Source of the DNA: Acanthacorydalis orientalis
Lineage: Eukaryota > Arthropoda > Insecta > Megaloptera > Corydalidae
Length of the DNA: 64,000 bases
NCBI GenBank assembly: GCA_034766995.1
Contig: CM068316.1
Location: 22,700,590-22,764,589, forward strand
Direction: 5' to 3'
The position numbers and the translations under genes are program-made. The notes beneath the pieces were generated by a model. The model had not been told where the DNA came from, made no database searches, and saw nothing but the letters and a program-made list of their open reading frames with translations. Positions 36,140 to 46,632 of this stretch are shown here, piece after piece. How positions within the stretch are numbered: the first letter of the stretch is position 1; every line of letters begins with the position of its first letter.

Positions 36140-36840
36140 ACAAATAGATATATTCTAAATTAAAATCGATTTCATCAAAATAGTCTGTAGCAGCTACACA
36201 TCGATGCCAATGCGTTTCCTATGTCTGGAAGTACTTCTTATAGGCACTTTTAGAAAGTATTCTTAGATTAGACTTCTAATGTTCTTTCATCTCTTTAATC
36301 GATGACACTTGAATGTGATTTTCATTTTTGACAAAAAAAGTTCCAAAAATAACATCTAAGAAATATGACCTGATGTATTCTTTTACAAAAGATGTTTTTA
36401 TATTTTCAATCTTTCATTTCTCTGATCTTCTATTAAGAAATGAAAAAAAAAAACATTGCAGCAACACTACTCGTGATTAAAAAATTAGTCAAAATGTTTT
36501 GTCGTATGCATGATATAACTACTTGTTCTGTAAACTCTTTAATAGTCCGTTTTCGATTAGCACGAATAAGTTTGCGAACTTCGATAACATTCTACATATT
36601 AAGTCCTCAGTCCTACCCAGCCCTTCATCAACTTTAATTTAAGTTCCTTAAGGCGACTGAGTGTTAAACACGTGATTTGAATCAAAGAATCTTCCCTAAA
36701 AGCTGATTCCAAATGTTTAAATATTTCTGTCGTTGTCTTTTTAATTTTAAAACCAAACTTTACATATATGCACTGCTTTTTAATCAGTTTCTTCTTAAAA
36801 ATTGCTTGGTTCAAGAAAATATAACGTCATAAATCATATC
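36140..36840 (-). mobile_element. Degenerate, internally deleted mariner (copy S)
   Basis: On the minus strand the frame ending at 36599 contains TTEIFKHLESAFREDSLIQI and SRLKELK, matching the mariner N-terminal helix-turn-helix. Next, IEVRKLIRANRKRTIKEF..V matches the second helix-turn-helix. The sequence then passes to a C-terminal piece near 36180-36250 in shifted frames (KYFQT.ETHWHRCVAATDYFDE). The whole catalytic core is missing. TIRs were not identified. Confidence 0.7.
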
Positions 36841-37659
36841 AATACTCTAAAGGATTGATTATTGAATATAAATTCAACGGCAATCAACTTACTACTGATG
36901 GGTGCATCATATGATTTTATTAGTTTCTGCTTACACTTACTAAATATTGATCTGTGAGTAGAGTCCGGCTATTTTTTACTCAAATTCTCATTCTCAAAAA
37001 ATTCTTTCACTTATTCGTTTTTTCAATAAATAAATAAATACTTTTTAAAAAAGGTTTATTTTAATTAAGACAGAAATATTGAATGCTTTTATATCATTAA
37101 AAAGTATTATAATAAGTAAAAATTGGTAAATTTAATGTATTATTTGAATTTTAAAATATTGTTCTATGTTGAAAATATTGGATTTATTTTTAACAACATG
37201 TATACATATATATAAATAGATTTGCTAAAATTCTGTAAAATAGTAAACAAAAGAGTTTCTTTCATTTAAATATTACTGGAAATGAAAATTGAAATAGCAT
37301 TGAAATTTTTGAATCAACGTAGGAAATATCATAATTTTTTTTCTATACGAATCAAACAACTGACAACAAAATAACATTAAAAAACTAATTCCATTTCTAA
37401 AAAAAAAACATATAAATACAATTTAAATTACATTATAAAATAACTCAGTATAAAATTAAATTATGTAAAAGGTTAACACATTTTCAATAAATAGTATTAA
37501 CATTTCCGTTTCGTGTCCAATTCACCTGACTTTTGTATATGTATAGTATTCCAAAACAATTTTTAATTAAAAAAAGGGAAAGTTTATGAGAATAATTTTC
37601 CCTATTTGCTACCACTTTCATAGTATAAGTTGAACAACTGTATTGATTTGTTATCATTG
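36841..37659. other. AT-rich DNA, nothing recognised
   Basis: No supported frame. Confidence 0.5.
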
Positions 37660-38165
37660 ATGTTGTAATATCATATTATCTTCCTTTGTATAAAAAATAA
37701 TTCTATTGTAAAAATTCCATAAAACAATTCTTTTTCGTGTTGAGCTTTTCCTCGAAACGCCATTCCTTCCACTACACTCTACAATTAGCACGTTAACCAT
37801 TTCCATTTCCGATATTTCACGAATCGTCATGTTTGTCGATTCTAATGAAACAGTACTCGGACACGACCTGTTATATAATTGTCTTTCCAAATATACCTCT
37901 AACCAGGTATCAATTTTCAATGTATAGATGAACACTAATCAATTACAAATATCGTATACACGGACGTTTTAGAATATGTTTTCTTTTCAGTTGCATTGTT
38001 TACATGGTTCCATTTAAAATCAAAAAACAAATTTCATTACACAATATCTGAATTCCATTTTTCATTTTTCATTTAAAAATTTTTATTACTTAACAAGACC
38101 GAGATAAGCGAGCGGGACTAAGCCCCTCACAAGTCGGTGAGCGTAGGGAGTAGGAGGCGTTGCCA
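37660..38165 (+). repeat. Dispersed repeat family Y, copy 2
   Basis: Same block order as 18600-19115: ATTGTAAAAATTCCATAAAA at left, CACTCTACAATTAGCACGTT in the middle and a right-end GC module (GCGAGCGGGACTAAGCCCC, GTAGGGAGTAGGAGG). The minus frame 37654-37935 has no family resemblance and overlies this repeat. Confidence 0.6.
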
Positions 38166-38185
38166 CTTGGTTTATTAAAAGGTTG

Positions 38186-38187
<2 letters not shown>

Positions 38188-38246
<59 letters not shown>

Positions 38247-38247
38247 A
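38188..38247. repeat. (TA)n microsatellite
   Basis: TA run just downstream of repeat Y copy 2. Confidence 0.97.
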
Positions 38248-38999
38248 TACAAAATGTAACATGATTTTAAATATTAGTTACTTAAACTATGTGTTTACAC
38301 TTTGATACCTCAATACATAATCGAATAAACAGTAGATTGAGGTACAAAGAATACATAAACTGTATAAAAATGTATTCAAAATATATAATACAATATTTAA
38401 AACTCTACTAAAGCTATATTTAATAGCTATATATAAATCATTATACTTCATGTGTCATCTGTGACCTGAAAGATAATAATAATAATACACATGATAGTAT
38501 TGAATATTTAATGTTATAAAATATTTAATAATTATTTTAATTTAATATAAATCTGATGATCTCATATGGTTTAAGCGGTGAGTTCATTGTGTGTCACTCA
38601 TGTAAATGACCTTTGAGAATCGGATTGTGCCAAGAGTATTTTCTTAACAAACTTTTTTAAAAACTTATAATTTATCCTAATGAAATAGAATTACACTTGT
38701 ACTTCTTTTATTGTTTACACTTTTTTGATGTTATTATATAATATGTTCATCTTAATACTTATGATAAATCTATTAGTTATTAGATGTGCAATTAAATTTT
38801 CAGTATACTTAGCTCAGACAAATTAGTAAGGAATAGTAAATACGTTTGTTCGTTTAATGATAGATCAAATACACATAGAGTAGAATTTAATTTTCTTCCA
38901 TAAATAATGACCCTAGTCTTGTATCACATGATAAAGTAATTATATTGCACATACAAGCAGACGTGGCACATACAAGGAACAGACAAAAGACTACATACA
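38248..38999. other. AT-rich DNA, nothing recognised
   Basis: No supported frame. GC content rises toward the island on the right. Confidence 0.5.
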
Positions 39000-39360
39000 C
39001 ACATACGTGCGCTTTATTCCGAACAAAGATGGTGGAAGCGTCGAGTAGCATCTAAAGGGTTCGACTAGATGGTGAGACAAACTACCCCACGCCCACCTCC
39101 ATTCGTTTCTCAACCCACGTCGCCCAAACTCATATAACCACTCCGATCAATGCTGTTTCGTCTGATGCGTCGTAACGGCAGTCGCCGGTCACGGGATGGG
39201 ACGGCCGGGGGTGTTTTCGTCGGTCGATCCGTGTGTGTGTCCGTCTTCGTTAGTTCGTTTGTAGCAGCTGCGTTGCACTTGCACCGCCACCATCATTACG
39301 CCAACACTACTCGTCAACTAGAGGCGGCTAACATTGCCACTGTTTGCACAGCGGCGTAGA
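39000..39360. other. CpG-rich GC island (candidate promoter, exon or conserved element)
   Basis: Strongly GC- and CpG-enriched, with GGGACGGCCGGGGGTG near 39200 and CGTCGTAACGGCAGTCGCCG. A 69-residue + frame (39150-39359) is Arg/Ser/Ala/His-rich and resembles nothing known. The composition matches the island at 29570-29900. No TIR or transposon motif is visible. A host regulatory region or first exon would fit. Confidence 0.45.
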
Positions 39361-39552
39361 AATTTTAACAAAACACAAAAAAATCATTTACTTCTTCATA
39401 ATATGAAATTTTTTGAGAATTTATTTCAGTATACTATAATGCTATATTACCACTTTACCTTTACTATAAATAAATAGAAAACATAGTATAACGAACATTC
39501 CATAAATTATTCGCGAGAATTTCATAAATAACGAAATATATTTTCTATTTCA
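39361..39552. other. AT-rich spacer
   Basis: Featureless sequence between the GC island and a mariner remnant. Confidence 0.45.
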
Positions 39553-40415
39553 CTTTCCGTGTGGTCGTGCAGCTGGATTGGACTTTTTCGATTGACCAGT
39601 ACGAGGAACAGACGTAGCAGATCTTGGTGCATTTTGTCGATTTCTTAACAATAACTCACAGTTATAATGGTTTCGCTAGGATTCAAAAAGATGTAGTGAA
39701 TTATATTAAGCGCAGACCACCAATCAGTCACCATAATTTTCTTTTAGTATAATTTGAGTTTTTCGAAATGCTTTAAGGCTTCATTCTTGTCGAACTATTG
39801 TGCAGACCGTTTTCTGTGGTCTTAAAGGATCCACTTTTCGTTGAACGTTACAATACGATTGAGAAATGAATCATTTATGTTACGTAGAAGAAGCGTAGAA
39901 TAAATTTCTTAACGGCTATTTTTTTGGTTTTCGTTCAGTTCGTGCGGCACCCATTTCTTAAGATTTTTGGATTGATTTTTCTAGCCGCTATAAGTGTTCC
40001 AGAACTGTTGAATGACTAACACCTAATTTTTGTACAAGCTCTTAAGTTGTCGTGCCTGGTTCTGATTTAACTAACGCCTTCAATTGATTGCTATGAACTG
40101 AAGAAAGATACCCGAGACCTTCTTTATCTTCAAAGCTCTCACCTCCCGCACGAAATTTTCAGAACTACCATTTCAACGTGTATTCCTTAAGAGTGCCCGC
40201 ATCAGTATCATCATTTAGTTTACGAGTAGTTTCCACTACTTTACCATCCTTTTTGAACTCGTACAAAAAATGCTCTTATTTGCTTCTTTTTTCATCTTTA
40301 ATTCAATAGCACAATTCAAAGTAAAATAAATAATAAAACCAAAGTCGATCTTATCAAAACATAAACCAAAAAATGATATTAACATAAACACGATGAAAAC
40401 ACCTTTAGTGAACAA
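39553..40415 (-). mobile_element. Truncated cecropia/Hsmar1-like mariner (copy G)
   Basis: Aligns by eye with the minus-strand mariner at 60731-61992 but lacks both ends. It starts at the second catalytic block (LVNRKSPIQLHD in minus translation) and ends upstream of the helix-turn-helix start (KRSK.EHFLYEFKKDGK). The right break is at about 40415, short of the 5' TIR. Multiple stops are present. The 3' third (third catalytic Asp and 3' TIR) is absent. Confidence 0.82.
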
Positions 40416-40493
40416 ACACCCTTTTTATAAACGATTTAATTTTAATATTCATTTTTAATATGAAACTATTTTTATCGTCTCTTTAAAAATCAG

Positions 40494-40501
40494 TTATATA
40501 T

Positions 40502-40553
<52 letters not shown>
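40494..40553. repeat. (TA)n microsatellite
   Basis: TA run with ATACATACATA at its left. Confidence 0.97.
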
Positions 40554-41370
40554 TATCGACTTTTCAAGTATATAGTAAGAGCTTATAATTAAAACTTTTG
40601 AAATACTGATTAACAAATAAACATTTTATACAAAATATTTTTTTTAAAAATATGTTTAATATAAATATATAAAAATATTCATTAATAATAATTTATACAG
40701 TACGTGTATAATGGAAACCAAATTTCTTTTATATAATTTATCCTGTAAAATATTTTTTTAAATATTATACTGTTTAGAATAATACATTATTTTAATTTCT
40801 TTTACAGAGATTCGATCAGCATCTCGCAAATACATTTATTTTTATATGAATACTACATATAGATAAATGTTTACTGTTGGGTAAGTAAACTTACATTTTT
40901 ACTTAAAAAATATTTTAAAAAATTCTGACTTAAATTCTTAAAAATTCAAAAACGTGAGAATTAAATATATTTAGTTAAAATAATTTATTTTTCCAATTTC
41001 ATTTTGCTCTTTATATACATTTCTTTGTGCCTTATTTATTAAAATATGCTTTTATTTAATTCATGTTTACACTCAAGAAACAAAACTTGTAATAAGATGC
41101 TTTAAAAATATAAATAATGATAATTAATTTATCCTGTATTCTAACCCTAAAGTTTATAATAAAAAACAGTGATTATTTTTGAATATAAATCATATTTTTG
41201 AATCGAATTTAATATTTTCTTTTAAAAATGAAATTATTAAAAAAGATTTTAAATGGAGACATATATTCGGAAAAATATAACTTTTTTTTCCGAATACGAA
41301 CATAAATAATATATTATAGAAATAATCTGTTAAAAATAAGTATAATATGTTTATTTCATAAAATTAATAA
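40554..41370. other. AT-rich DNA, nothing recognised
   Basis: No supported frame. Confidence 0.55.
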
Positions 41371-41419
41371 TGTATATATATATATATACACAGTAGAACT
41401 CCAATTAACCAGCATAACC

Positions 41420-41683
41420 TCAGGAAACGAAATTTCTGGATAAGCAGTTTGTATTAGTTTTTGTACAGGCATGAACATGGATAACGGTTGGCAAGCGCGA
41501 AGTTCTTTCTTCTTGCTCTTCGTCTTCAATTGTAGGCTCTTGGTTATTGATTTCTTCGTCATTTAAAATTTGATATCCAACTTCATTCTCACCTCTGTTT
41601 AGCCATTCTTGGATGGCTTTGTCATCACAATCTGAGCAATCAGGTATCTCGTGTAAAATATCTGTAGCTTCTGCATCAGCCAA
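41420..41683 (-). pseudogene. Tigger transposase C-terminal fragment
   Basis: The frame opens at LADAEATDILHEIPDCSDCD. Its first residues correspond to the end of the CENP-B-type DNA-binding domain (EKLSADKEAT in Tigger proteins) and then pass directly to the acidic C-terminal tail (IPDCSDCDDKAIQEWLN, GYQILNDEEI). This is a clean fusion across the deleted DDE domain, near 41640. Downstream acidic residues (EDEEQEE) complete the tail. Confidence 0.82.
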
Positions 41684-41711
41684 GAGTTTTTCTCAGTGAA
41701 CTTCTAGTTAT

Positions 41712-42120
41712 CTAATTCCATGGTGTGATTTGAAGTTTCTTAACCAATCTTGGCTTGCAATCCGATTCTCCATCCAATTTTTCATCATAAAGAAGCGCTT
41801 GTTCGCATAAGAAATTACCTAGTATAGACTCTCCGAGACTACGTTTTTGCAAAAACCAAACAAAAAGTGCTTCATCCAAAGCTGTGTTTTCCGGTTTTCT
41901 CATTGTTTTTCGAACAAGCATTTTTCTTATTGTTTTTTGATATATTTTTGAAAGTTCAAAATTTCTGCTTCATCTTTTTTTAGGTTATAGACAGTTGATG
42001 ATACAATGTTATAATTACGAGATATTTTCTGTACTGTAACAAATTTTTTCAACAAACCAACAATTTTAAGATCATCATCTAATGTGAGTACTACAAGTTT
42101 TTTATTTTAGATTTTTATGT
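41712..42120 (-). pseudogene. Tigger transposase N-terminal DNA-binding fragment
   Basis: Reading from about 42110: LDDDLKIVGLLKKF, KISRNYNIVSSTVYNLKKDE (psq-type helix-turn-helix), then after a stop KTMRKPENTALDEALFVWFL, QKRSLGESILGNFLCEQALL and LDGESDCK (CENP-B-type helix-turn-helix, open piece 41712-41921). A stop and frameshifts separate it from the C-terminal piece. Its ancestral role was binding the element's terminal repeats. Confidence 0.85.
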
Positions 42121-42325
42121 ATCCATTTTATCAAACAAATTCATTAAATCACATCAGAAACAATCAGTTCAATAGTTGAATGATGACTGATTTAAGACCG
42201 AAAAGGAAATGTGCTGAAAAATATGCCAGCAAATGCCAACATGTGCCAGCAAAAGTAACAAAAGAAATCAATTTAGACAATGAAAAAATATTCTTCAGTT
42301 AACTCAATTTCGTTCACTCTTAAAA

Positions 42326-42455
42326 AGATTGTTTATGTTAAAACAAAAAAAATTAATTGTCTAGTGTAGCATTATAACGTATATATATATATATATATAA
42401 ATACGTTATAATTATCTGATCGGATAATTGGTTTTCCGGATAATTATAACGTATA
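42326..42455. repeat. Tigger 5'-region segment duplicated as inverted and direct repeats
   Basis: The part at 42326-42379 (TTTATGTTAAAACAAAA..GCATTATAACG) is inverted at 43457-43509. The part at 42406-42455 (CGTTATAATTATCTGATCGG..) is direct with 43627-43672 and is itself palindromic with 13-base arms. A (TA)n tract (42379-42400) lies between them. Confidence 0.75.
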
Positions 42456-42457
42456 TA

Positions 42458-43390
42458 CGAGGTCAGACAATTAAGTAATGCGACCGATTTTTTTTTTCGG
42501 CCTGTGGTAACACTGCGAACCTGTAACTCAGCCACCGTAATAGCAGATCTCTACTCTCTCGATTGAGACCTTGACCACCCTCGTACGATCATTTCTTCGC
42601 CAGCTGTTTAGTGTTTTGTAACAACGCGCGAGTAGTGCATGTCACGAAAATGAACATCGCGCCCACCGAATGAACATCGCTCAAGATTGTCTCGAGCAGG
42701 TTGAAAGTGATCCTACTCTTCTCGATCGAGTTATTACTGGTGATGAAAGTTGGTTCTTTCAATATGACCCCGAAACTAAACGACAAAGCCAACAGTGGCT
42801 GTCCCCTGGAGCACCAAGGCCAAAGCAGGCGAGAATGAGCAAGTCCAAAGTGAAAACCATGTTGATTTGCTTCTTCGACAGCAAAGGGGTGGTTCACAAA
42901 GAGTTCGTACCACCTGGACAAACCGTAAATCAAGTATTCTACCGCAATGTGCTCGAAAAATTACGAAAAAGGGTGCTCAGAGTGCGTCCAGAGATCGCGA
43001 AGACTTGGGTTCTGCATCACGACAATGCTCCCTGTCACAGTGCGTTCGGTGTCTCTCAGTTTTTGGCGTCTAAAGGCATCGCAACGTTACCACAACCGCC
43101 CTATTTACCGGACATGTCACCCTGCGACTTTTTCCTATTCTCCCATATGAAAAAATTCGTCAAAGGTCGACATTTTGACTCCGTTGAAGATATCCAAGAA
43201 TCTGTGACGAGGGTACTCGGAGAGGTCCCACAAGAAGTGTTCCAGAATTGTTACGAAAACTGGAAAACTCGCTGGAATAAGTGTATAGATGCGGGAGGGG
43301 ACTACTTTGAAGGGGATCGCAGCGATGTACCTTAATTTTTAAATATACTCGATTTTTGAATTTTGTCGCATTACTTAATTGTCTGACCTC

Positions 43391-43391
<1 letters not shown>
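42458..43391 (+). mobile_element. Young internally deleted mariner nested in Tigger (copy O)
   Basis: Near-perfect TIRs (CGAGGTCAGACAATTAAGTA and complement) bordered by TA on both sides. It is almost identical to copy N at 19247, including the same loss of the helix-turn-helix region, and carries an ATGAACATCGC duplication just before its ATG. Its insertion into the (TA)n-rich 5' part of a Tigger element shows it is younger than that element. Confidence 0.94.
42670..43335 (+). CDS. Mariner transposase, catalytic domain only (open frame, full C-terminus)
   Basis: A 221-residue uninterrupted catalytic core: first Asp in VITGDESWFFQYD (about residue 25), second in VLHHDNAPCHSAF (about 118), third in PDMSPCDFFLF (about 153), a DD34D arrangement. 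It keeps the C-terminal NKCIDAGGDYFEGD that copy N has lost. The N-terminal DNA-binding domain is absent, so alone it should not bind its ends; a partner with a DNA-binding domain would be needed. Relative to copy N, changes seen include Gly19 to Asp and Ser to Leu in the YSPD motif. No host promoter is visible. Confidence 0.88.
   Translation: MNIAQDCLEQVESDPTLLDRVITGDESWFFQYDPETKRQSQQWLSPGAPRPKQARMSKSKVKTMLICFFDSKGVVHKEFVPPGQTVNQVFYRNVLEKLRKRVLRVRPEIAKTWVLHHDNAPCHSAFGVSQFLASKGIATLPQPPYLPDMSPCDFFLFSHMKKFVKGRHFDSVEDIQESVTRVLGEVPQEVFQNCYENWKTRWNKCIDAGGDYFEGDRSDVP

Positions 43392-43457
<66 letters not shown>
43391..43457. repeat. (TA)n microsatellite flanking mariner O
   Basis: Starts at the mariner's TA duplication and runs ~65 bases. 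Confidence 0.97.
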
Positions 43458-43458
<1 letters not shown>

Positions 43459-43506
43459 GTTATAATGCTACGCCAGACAATTCATTTTTTTTGTTTTAAC
43501 ATAAAC

Positions 43507-43515
43507 AATATATAT

Positions 43516-43564
<49 letters not shown>

Positions 43565-43578
43565 CATATATATGTATG

Positions 43579-43627
<49 letters not shown>
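43507..43627. repeat. (TA)n microsatellite inside Tigger
   Basis: TA run with a TATGTATGTATG interruption. Confidence 0.97.
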
Positions 43628-43679
43628 GTTATAATTATCTGGTTGGATAATTGGTTTTCCAGATAATTGTAGTACTACT

Positions 43680-43680
<1 letters not shown>

Positions 43681-43726
<46 letters not shown>
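43681..43726. repeat. (TA)n microsatellite at Tigger 5' terminus
   Basis: TA run beginning one base beyond the terminal CAGTAG, likely grown from its TA target duplication. Confidence 0.95.
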
Positions 43727-43727
<1 letters not shown>

Positions 43728-43921
43728 ATAAGTTTTCATGGTTGACGATAAGGCTCTATCAGTTTTTATCATAGTAGTTATATTTCTCAAATCCATGTAA
43801 CTGTATATTCTTTAAAGCTATTATTAAAAAATGTTTTAACTGTTAATTATTTAAATAATGTTTTCCAGTATAAATGTATCTAACTTACGAGTATACTGAC
43901 ATAAACATAGAACAGTGGAAA
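43727..43921. other. AT-rich DNA, nothing recognised
   Basis: Short featureless spacer. Confidence 0.45.
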
Positions 43922-43985
43922 AGTATCTGGGCGCTAATGACCTTAGCTGTCGAAGTGCCCTAAAACACCCATAACCAACTAGCCA
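43922..43985 (-). repeat. SINE-like conserved module, copy 1
   Basis: GGGCGCTAATGACCTTAGCTGTCGAAGTGCCCTAAAAC (positions 43929-43966, key words GCTAATGACCT and GTGCCCTAAAAC) matches in complement 57118-57160 and 60106-60145. The word resembles a motif in many arthropod short repeats. No polymerase III boxes were identified. Confidence 0.5.
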
Positions 43986-44384
43986 GAAAAAAGTATCAAA
44001 ACTAGAACATCATTATTAATATTCACTTTTTACTTCTTTAATGTTACATTATATTATGTTAATAACTATTTTAATTTATTTTAAGTAAGAGAAAATATCT
44101 TTTATTAGTAATTTAATAGTAATGATCAATTACACAGTTGTAAATAGTGTTCAATTAATTTGAATCAATTTAATGACTAATATACCAAATGTTTATAGAA
44201 AATTTGCAATTAAATTGAAACCTGTATTCAAACATTGAGTTTCAATCTTAATAATAAATTATATGCCGTATTTGTGTGTAGAAATTGAAATAAGATTTTA
44301 ACAATTCAATTTTGTGGAATATTTTAGAAAAAAAACACATTCTATCACATTCGAAAGAATATTATTATTTTGGAAATATATATA
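43986..44384. other. AT-rich DNA, nothing recognised
   Basis: No supported frame. Confidence 0.5.
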
Positions 44385-44592
44385 GGTGATTCAATTCAAG
44401 CTTCCCCAATGAAAAATTAAAAGAGAGCACAGGGGTTAAACAAAAGTCATATTGCTTTTTATTTTGTATTTTACTTCAATTAAATACTAAAATACAATTG
44501 AATTAAAATTCTAAATAGAGGATAACATGTTTTTTTTTTAAATTTTGCGTTTTTTTTTCATATTTTTGTGTGGAAACTTGAGTTGAATCATT
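44385..44592. mobile_element. Small MITE with GGTGATTCAA terminal repeats
   Basis: Left end GGTGATTCAATTCAAGCTTC pairs with right end GGAAACTTGAGTTGAATCAT over ~20 bases with few mismatches; TA on the left. At 208 bases it is too short to code. The terminal repeat is the same type as the left ends at 21972 and 24532, so it is probably a non-autonomous derivative of that Tc1/mariner family. Confidence 0.75.
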
Positions 44593-44604
44593 ATCTCTCT
44601 CTCT

Positions 44605-44644
<40 letters not shown>
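44593..44644. repeat. (CT)n(TA)n microsatellite
   Basis: CT repeat then TA repeat just right of the MITE. Confidence 0.95.
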
Positions 44645-44647
<3 letters not shown>

Positions 44648-44868
44648 CTTAAAAAGATAATAAGCGAAGTAAGTAAGCGAAATTATTTTTTTTATCTTAT
44701 ACAAAGTAAAGTCAGTATAAGCCTTAAATTATGTATTTTATTTACAATGTTACATTTTTTTTTTTTAATTAGAACAAGAACCAAAAATTATTTTCATTTA
44801 AGAATAAAATAAATTCATCTTTAGAACAGTTTGTACAAACTATATTTTTTTCATAAAATAACCATATA

Positions 44869-44901
44869 TATAATTGTTATATATATATATATATATATAG
44901 T
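44869..44901. repeat. Short (TA)n tract
   Basis: Interrupted TA run. Confidence 0.9.
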
Positions 44902-45762
44902 TAAATTAAAAATATTAAAATAATCAATTTAACTGCCTTATGTTTTATTATAATTGTTTAATCATTATTAATTTTTATTTTTATAATAATAACATTATAA
45001 AAATAAAAACCATATAGTATAAAAATATAATTTATATACATTTCAGGTTTTGTTTATAATGATATTTGTAAGTTCTAAAAATTAAATAATACTTGACACT
45101 ACAACATATTAATTATTCCGTTGTATTTTTTCTAATATTCATCAAAAATGTTAAAGTTATATAATGAAATTTACCGTATACAGCAATTAAAGACCTACTA
45201 ATCAAACGTTTTCTGTTCTCTCCGTCTCAATTTGATTATAAGTTTAGTGTCCTTTCTTTTTTTTAGAAAAAACATAATCTTGAATGATTAGTGAATTCAT
45301 ATTTCAGCAATATCTTTATAAAACTTTAAAACTGTTATTATTAATAATTTTTTTCCGCTTTGTTCATAAATATTTACATTTTTTTCACTTCTATAAATTG
45401 TTCTAATGTTCTGTTCTCAATTTTTTAATAAAATCATATTTTTGAATCTATAGCTTTTATTCTTAAAACGAGAATCAGTTTAAAAAAGTAGTTTTTAACC
45501 TTTATACATTAAAATACAAAAATAATTAATGCATTAGTCTTCAACAGAATGTTATATTTTAACAATTTATTTGTTATGTAGTCAAACAATAGCTAAGATT
45601 TTCTAGCTCACATTTTTTTATTAGATATAAAAAAATCACAAAAAATATTTTGATATTATCTTTTTAAACATTAAATTATTATCCGATATTTTATAAGAAA
45701 TTTGAAATTAAAATTACTGTGGTTTCATTAAATAAGCATTTCTGCATTTAAAGTAAATGTAT
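44902..45762. other. AT-rich DNA, nothing recognised
   Basis: No supported frame. Confidence 0.55.
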
Positions 45763-46632
45763 TGGGTTAATATATAAGTTCAAAGCGTTTTTTATCAAAT
45801 TTAAAATTTATTCTTTAAATAAACAGGATACATAAAAAAATTAATAATATTTTCTTCTCCATTGTTTACGATTGTCCCCAACGTTCTGGCAGTAAAAAAT
45901 TCGATGTCTGAAGAAATTCTGTGGTTTTGAAGTGAATAAGTCGTCAAACTAATTTTGAAAAGCAGTCTCGTTATTAAAAAAAAGATTCTTCGGAGATTCT
46001 TGGATAGAGAGCGGGAAAGATGAAAATCGGATGGAACAAGATTAGGAAAATAGAAATACTCTTAAATAACCGCTTTTGTAATGGTAGCAGAATGTGGACG
46101 GGCATTATCATGCTGCAAAATCACTTGATTTCGTCTTCCATGGCGTTTTTATTGAAATTCGTCCTCAAGGCAACGGAGTTGTTGGAAATAAATCTCGATG
46201 GTACTGATTAACGTGGACATCGTGAATTGAAGGGTTTCAGCGGTTTTCATCAAAGTCGGATGGTTTTCCTGAACGTGGAAAATCATTCATGTCAAAATAC
46301 GCCTCTATGAAACGAGAAAACCAATTTACCGCCGTACCTTCCTTGATGGCGTTCTCCCCGTCATAAATGGTTTTAGCTGCTTGTCATGCCTTAACTCCTC
46401 GGTTAAACTCGAACAAAATAATAAGTCGGAAATGTTCGTTTTTTTGTACTTAACACTCCATTTTTCGTAGCCAACCCTTAACACAACCTTTATACAAATT
46501 GAAAAATTAAAGAAGTATTATATAAAACAATAATATAATTTTAAAATAATATTTATATATGCCAAACAGATTTATTTCCAAAACACTGTTGCCTTGGAAA
46601 ACAGAAACGCTACGAATTTATGCATTAATTAA
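45763..46632 (-). mobile_element. Internally deleted mariner (copy Q)
   Basis: Ends TGGGTTAATATATAAGTTCA and, in complement, TTAATGCATAAATTCGTAGC are the same TIR type as copy P. Minus-strand frames show MEC, FEFNRGVKA, AAKTIYDGENAIKEGTAVNW, FDMNDFPRSGKPSDFDENR and then the same jump past the first catalytic block to a HDNARPHSA-like block. Further on, the NH2-to-COOH order continues with SCSIRFSSF-type shifted frames. The + frame 46020-46211 is a shadow. The deletion is shared with copy P. Confidence 0.85.

Larger units (their letters stand above)
41391..43680 (-). mobile_element. Tigger/pogo-type DNA transposon, DDE domain deleted, carrying a nested mariner
   Basis: The left end CAGTAGAACTCCAATTAACC and the complement of the right end, CAGTAGTACTACAATTATCT, match the CAGTAGAAC... 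terminal repeat style of Tigger/pogo elements and sit next to TA-rich DNA. Minus-strand frames encode the N-terminal psq and CENP-B-type DNA-binding domains and the acidic C-terminus, with the ~250-residue DDE catalytic domain missing. The 5' part is interrupted by the mariner at 42458-43391 and swollen by (TA)n tracts. GTTATAATTATC / GATAATTATAAC inverted repeats occur in its 5' region. Confidence 0.85.
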
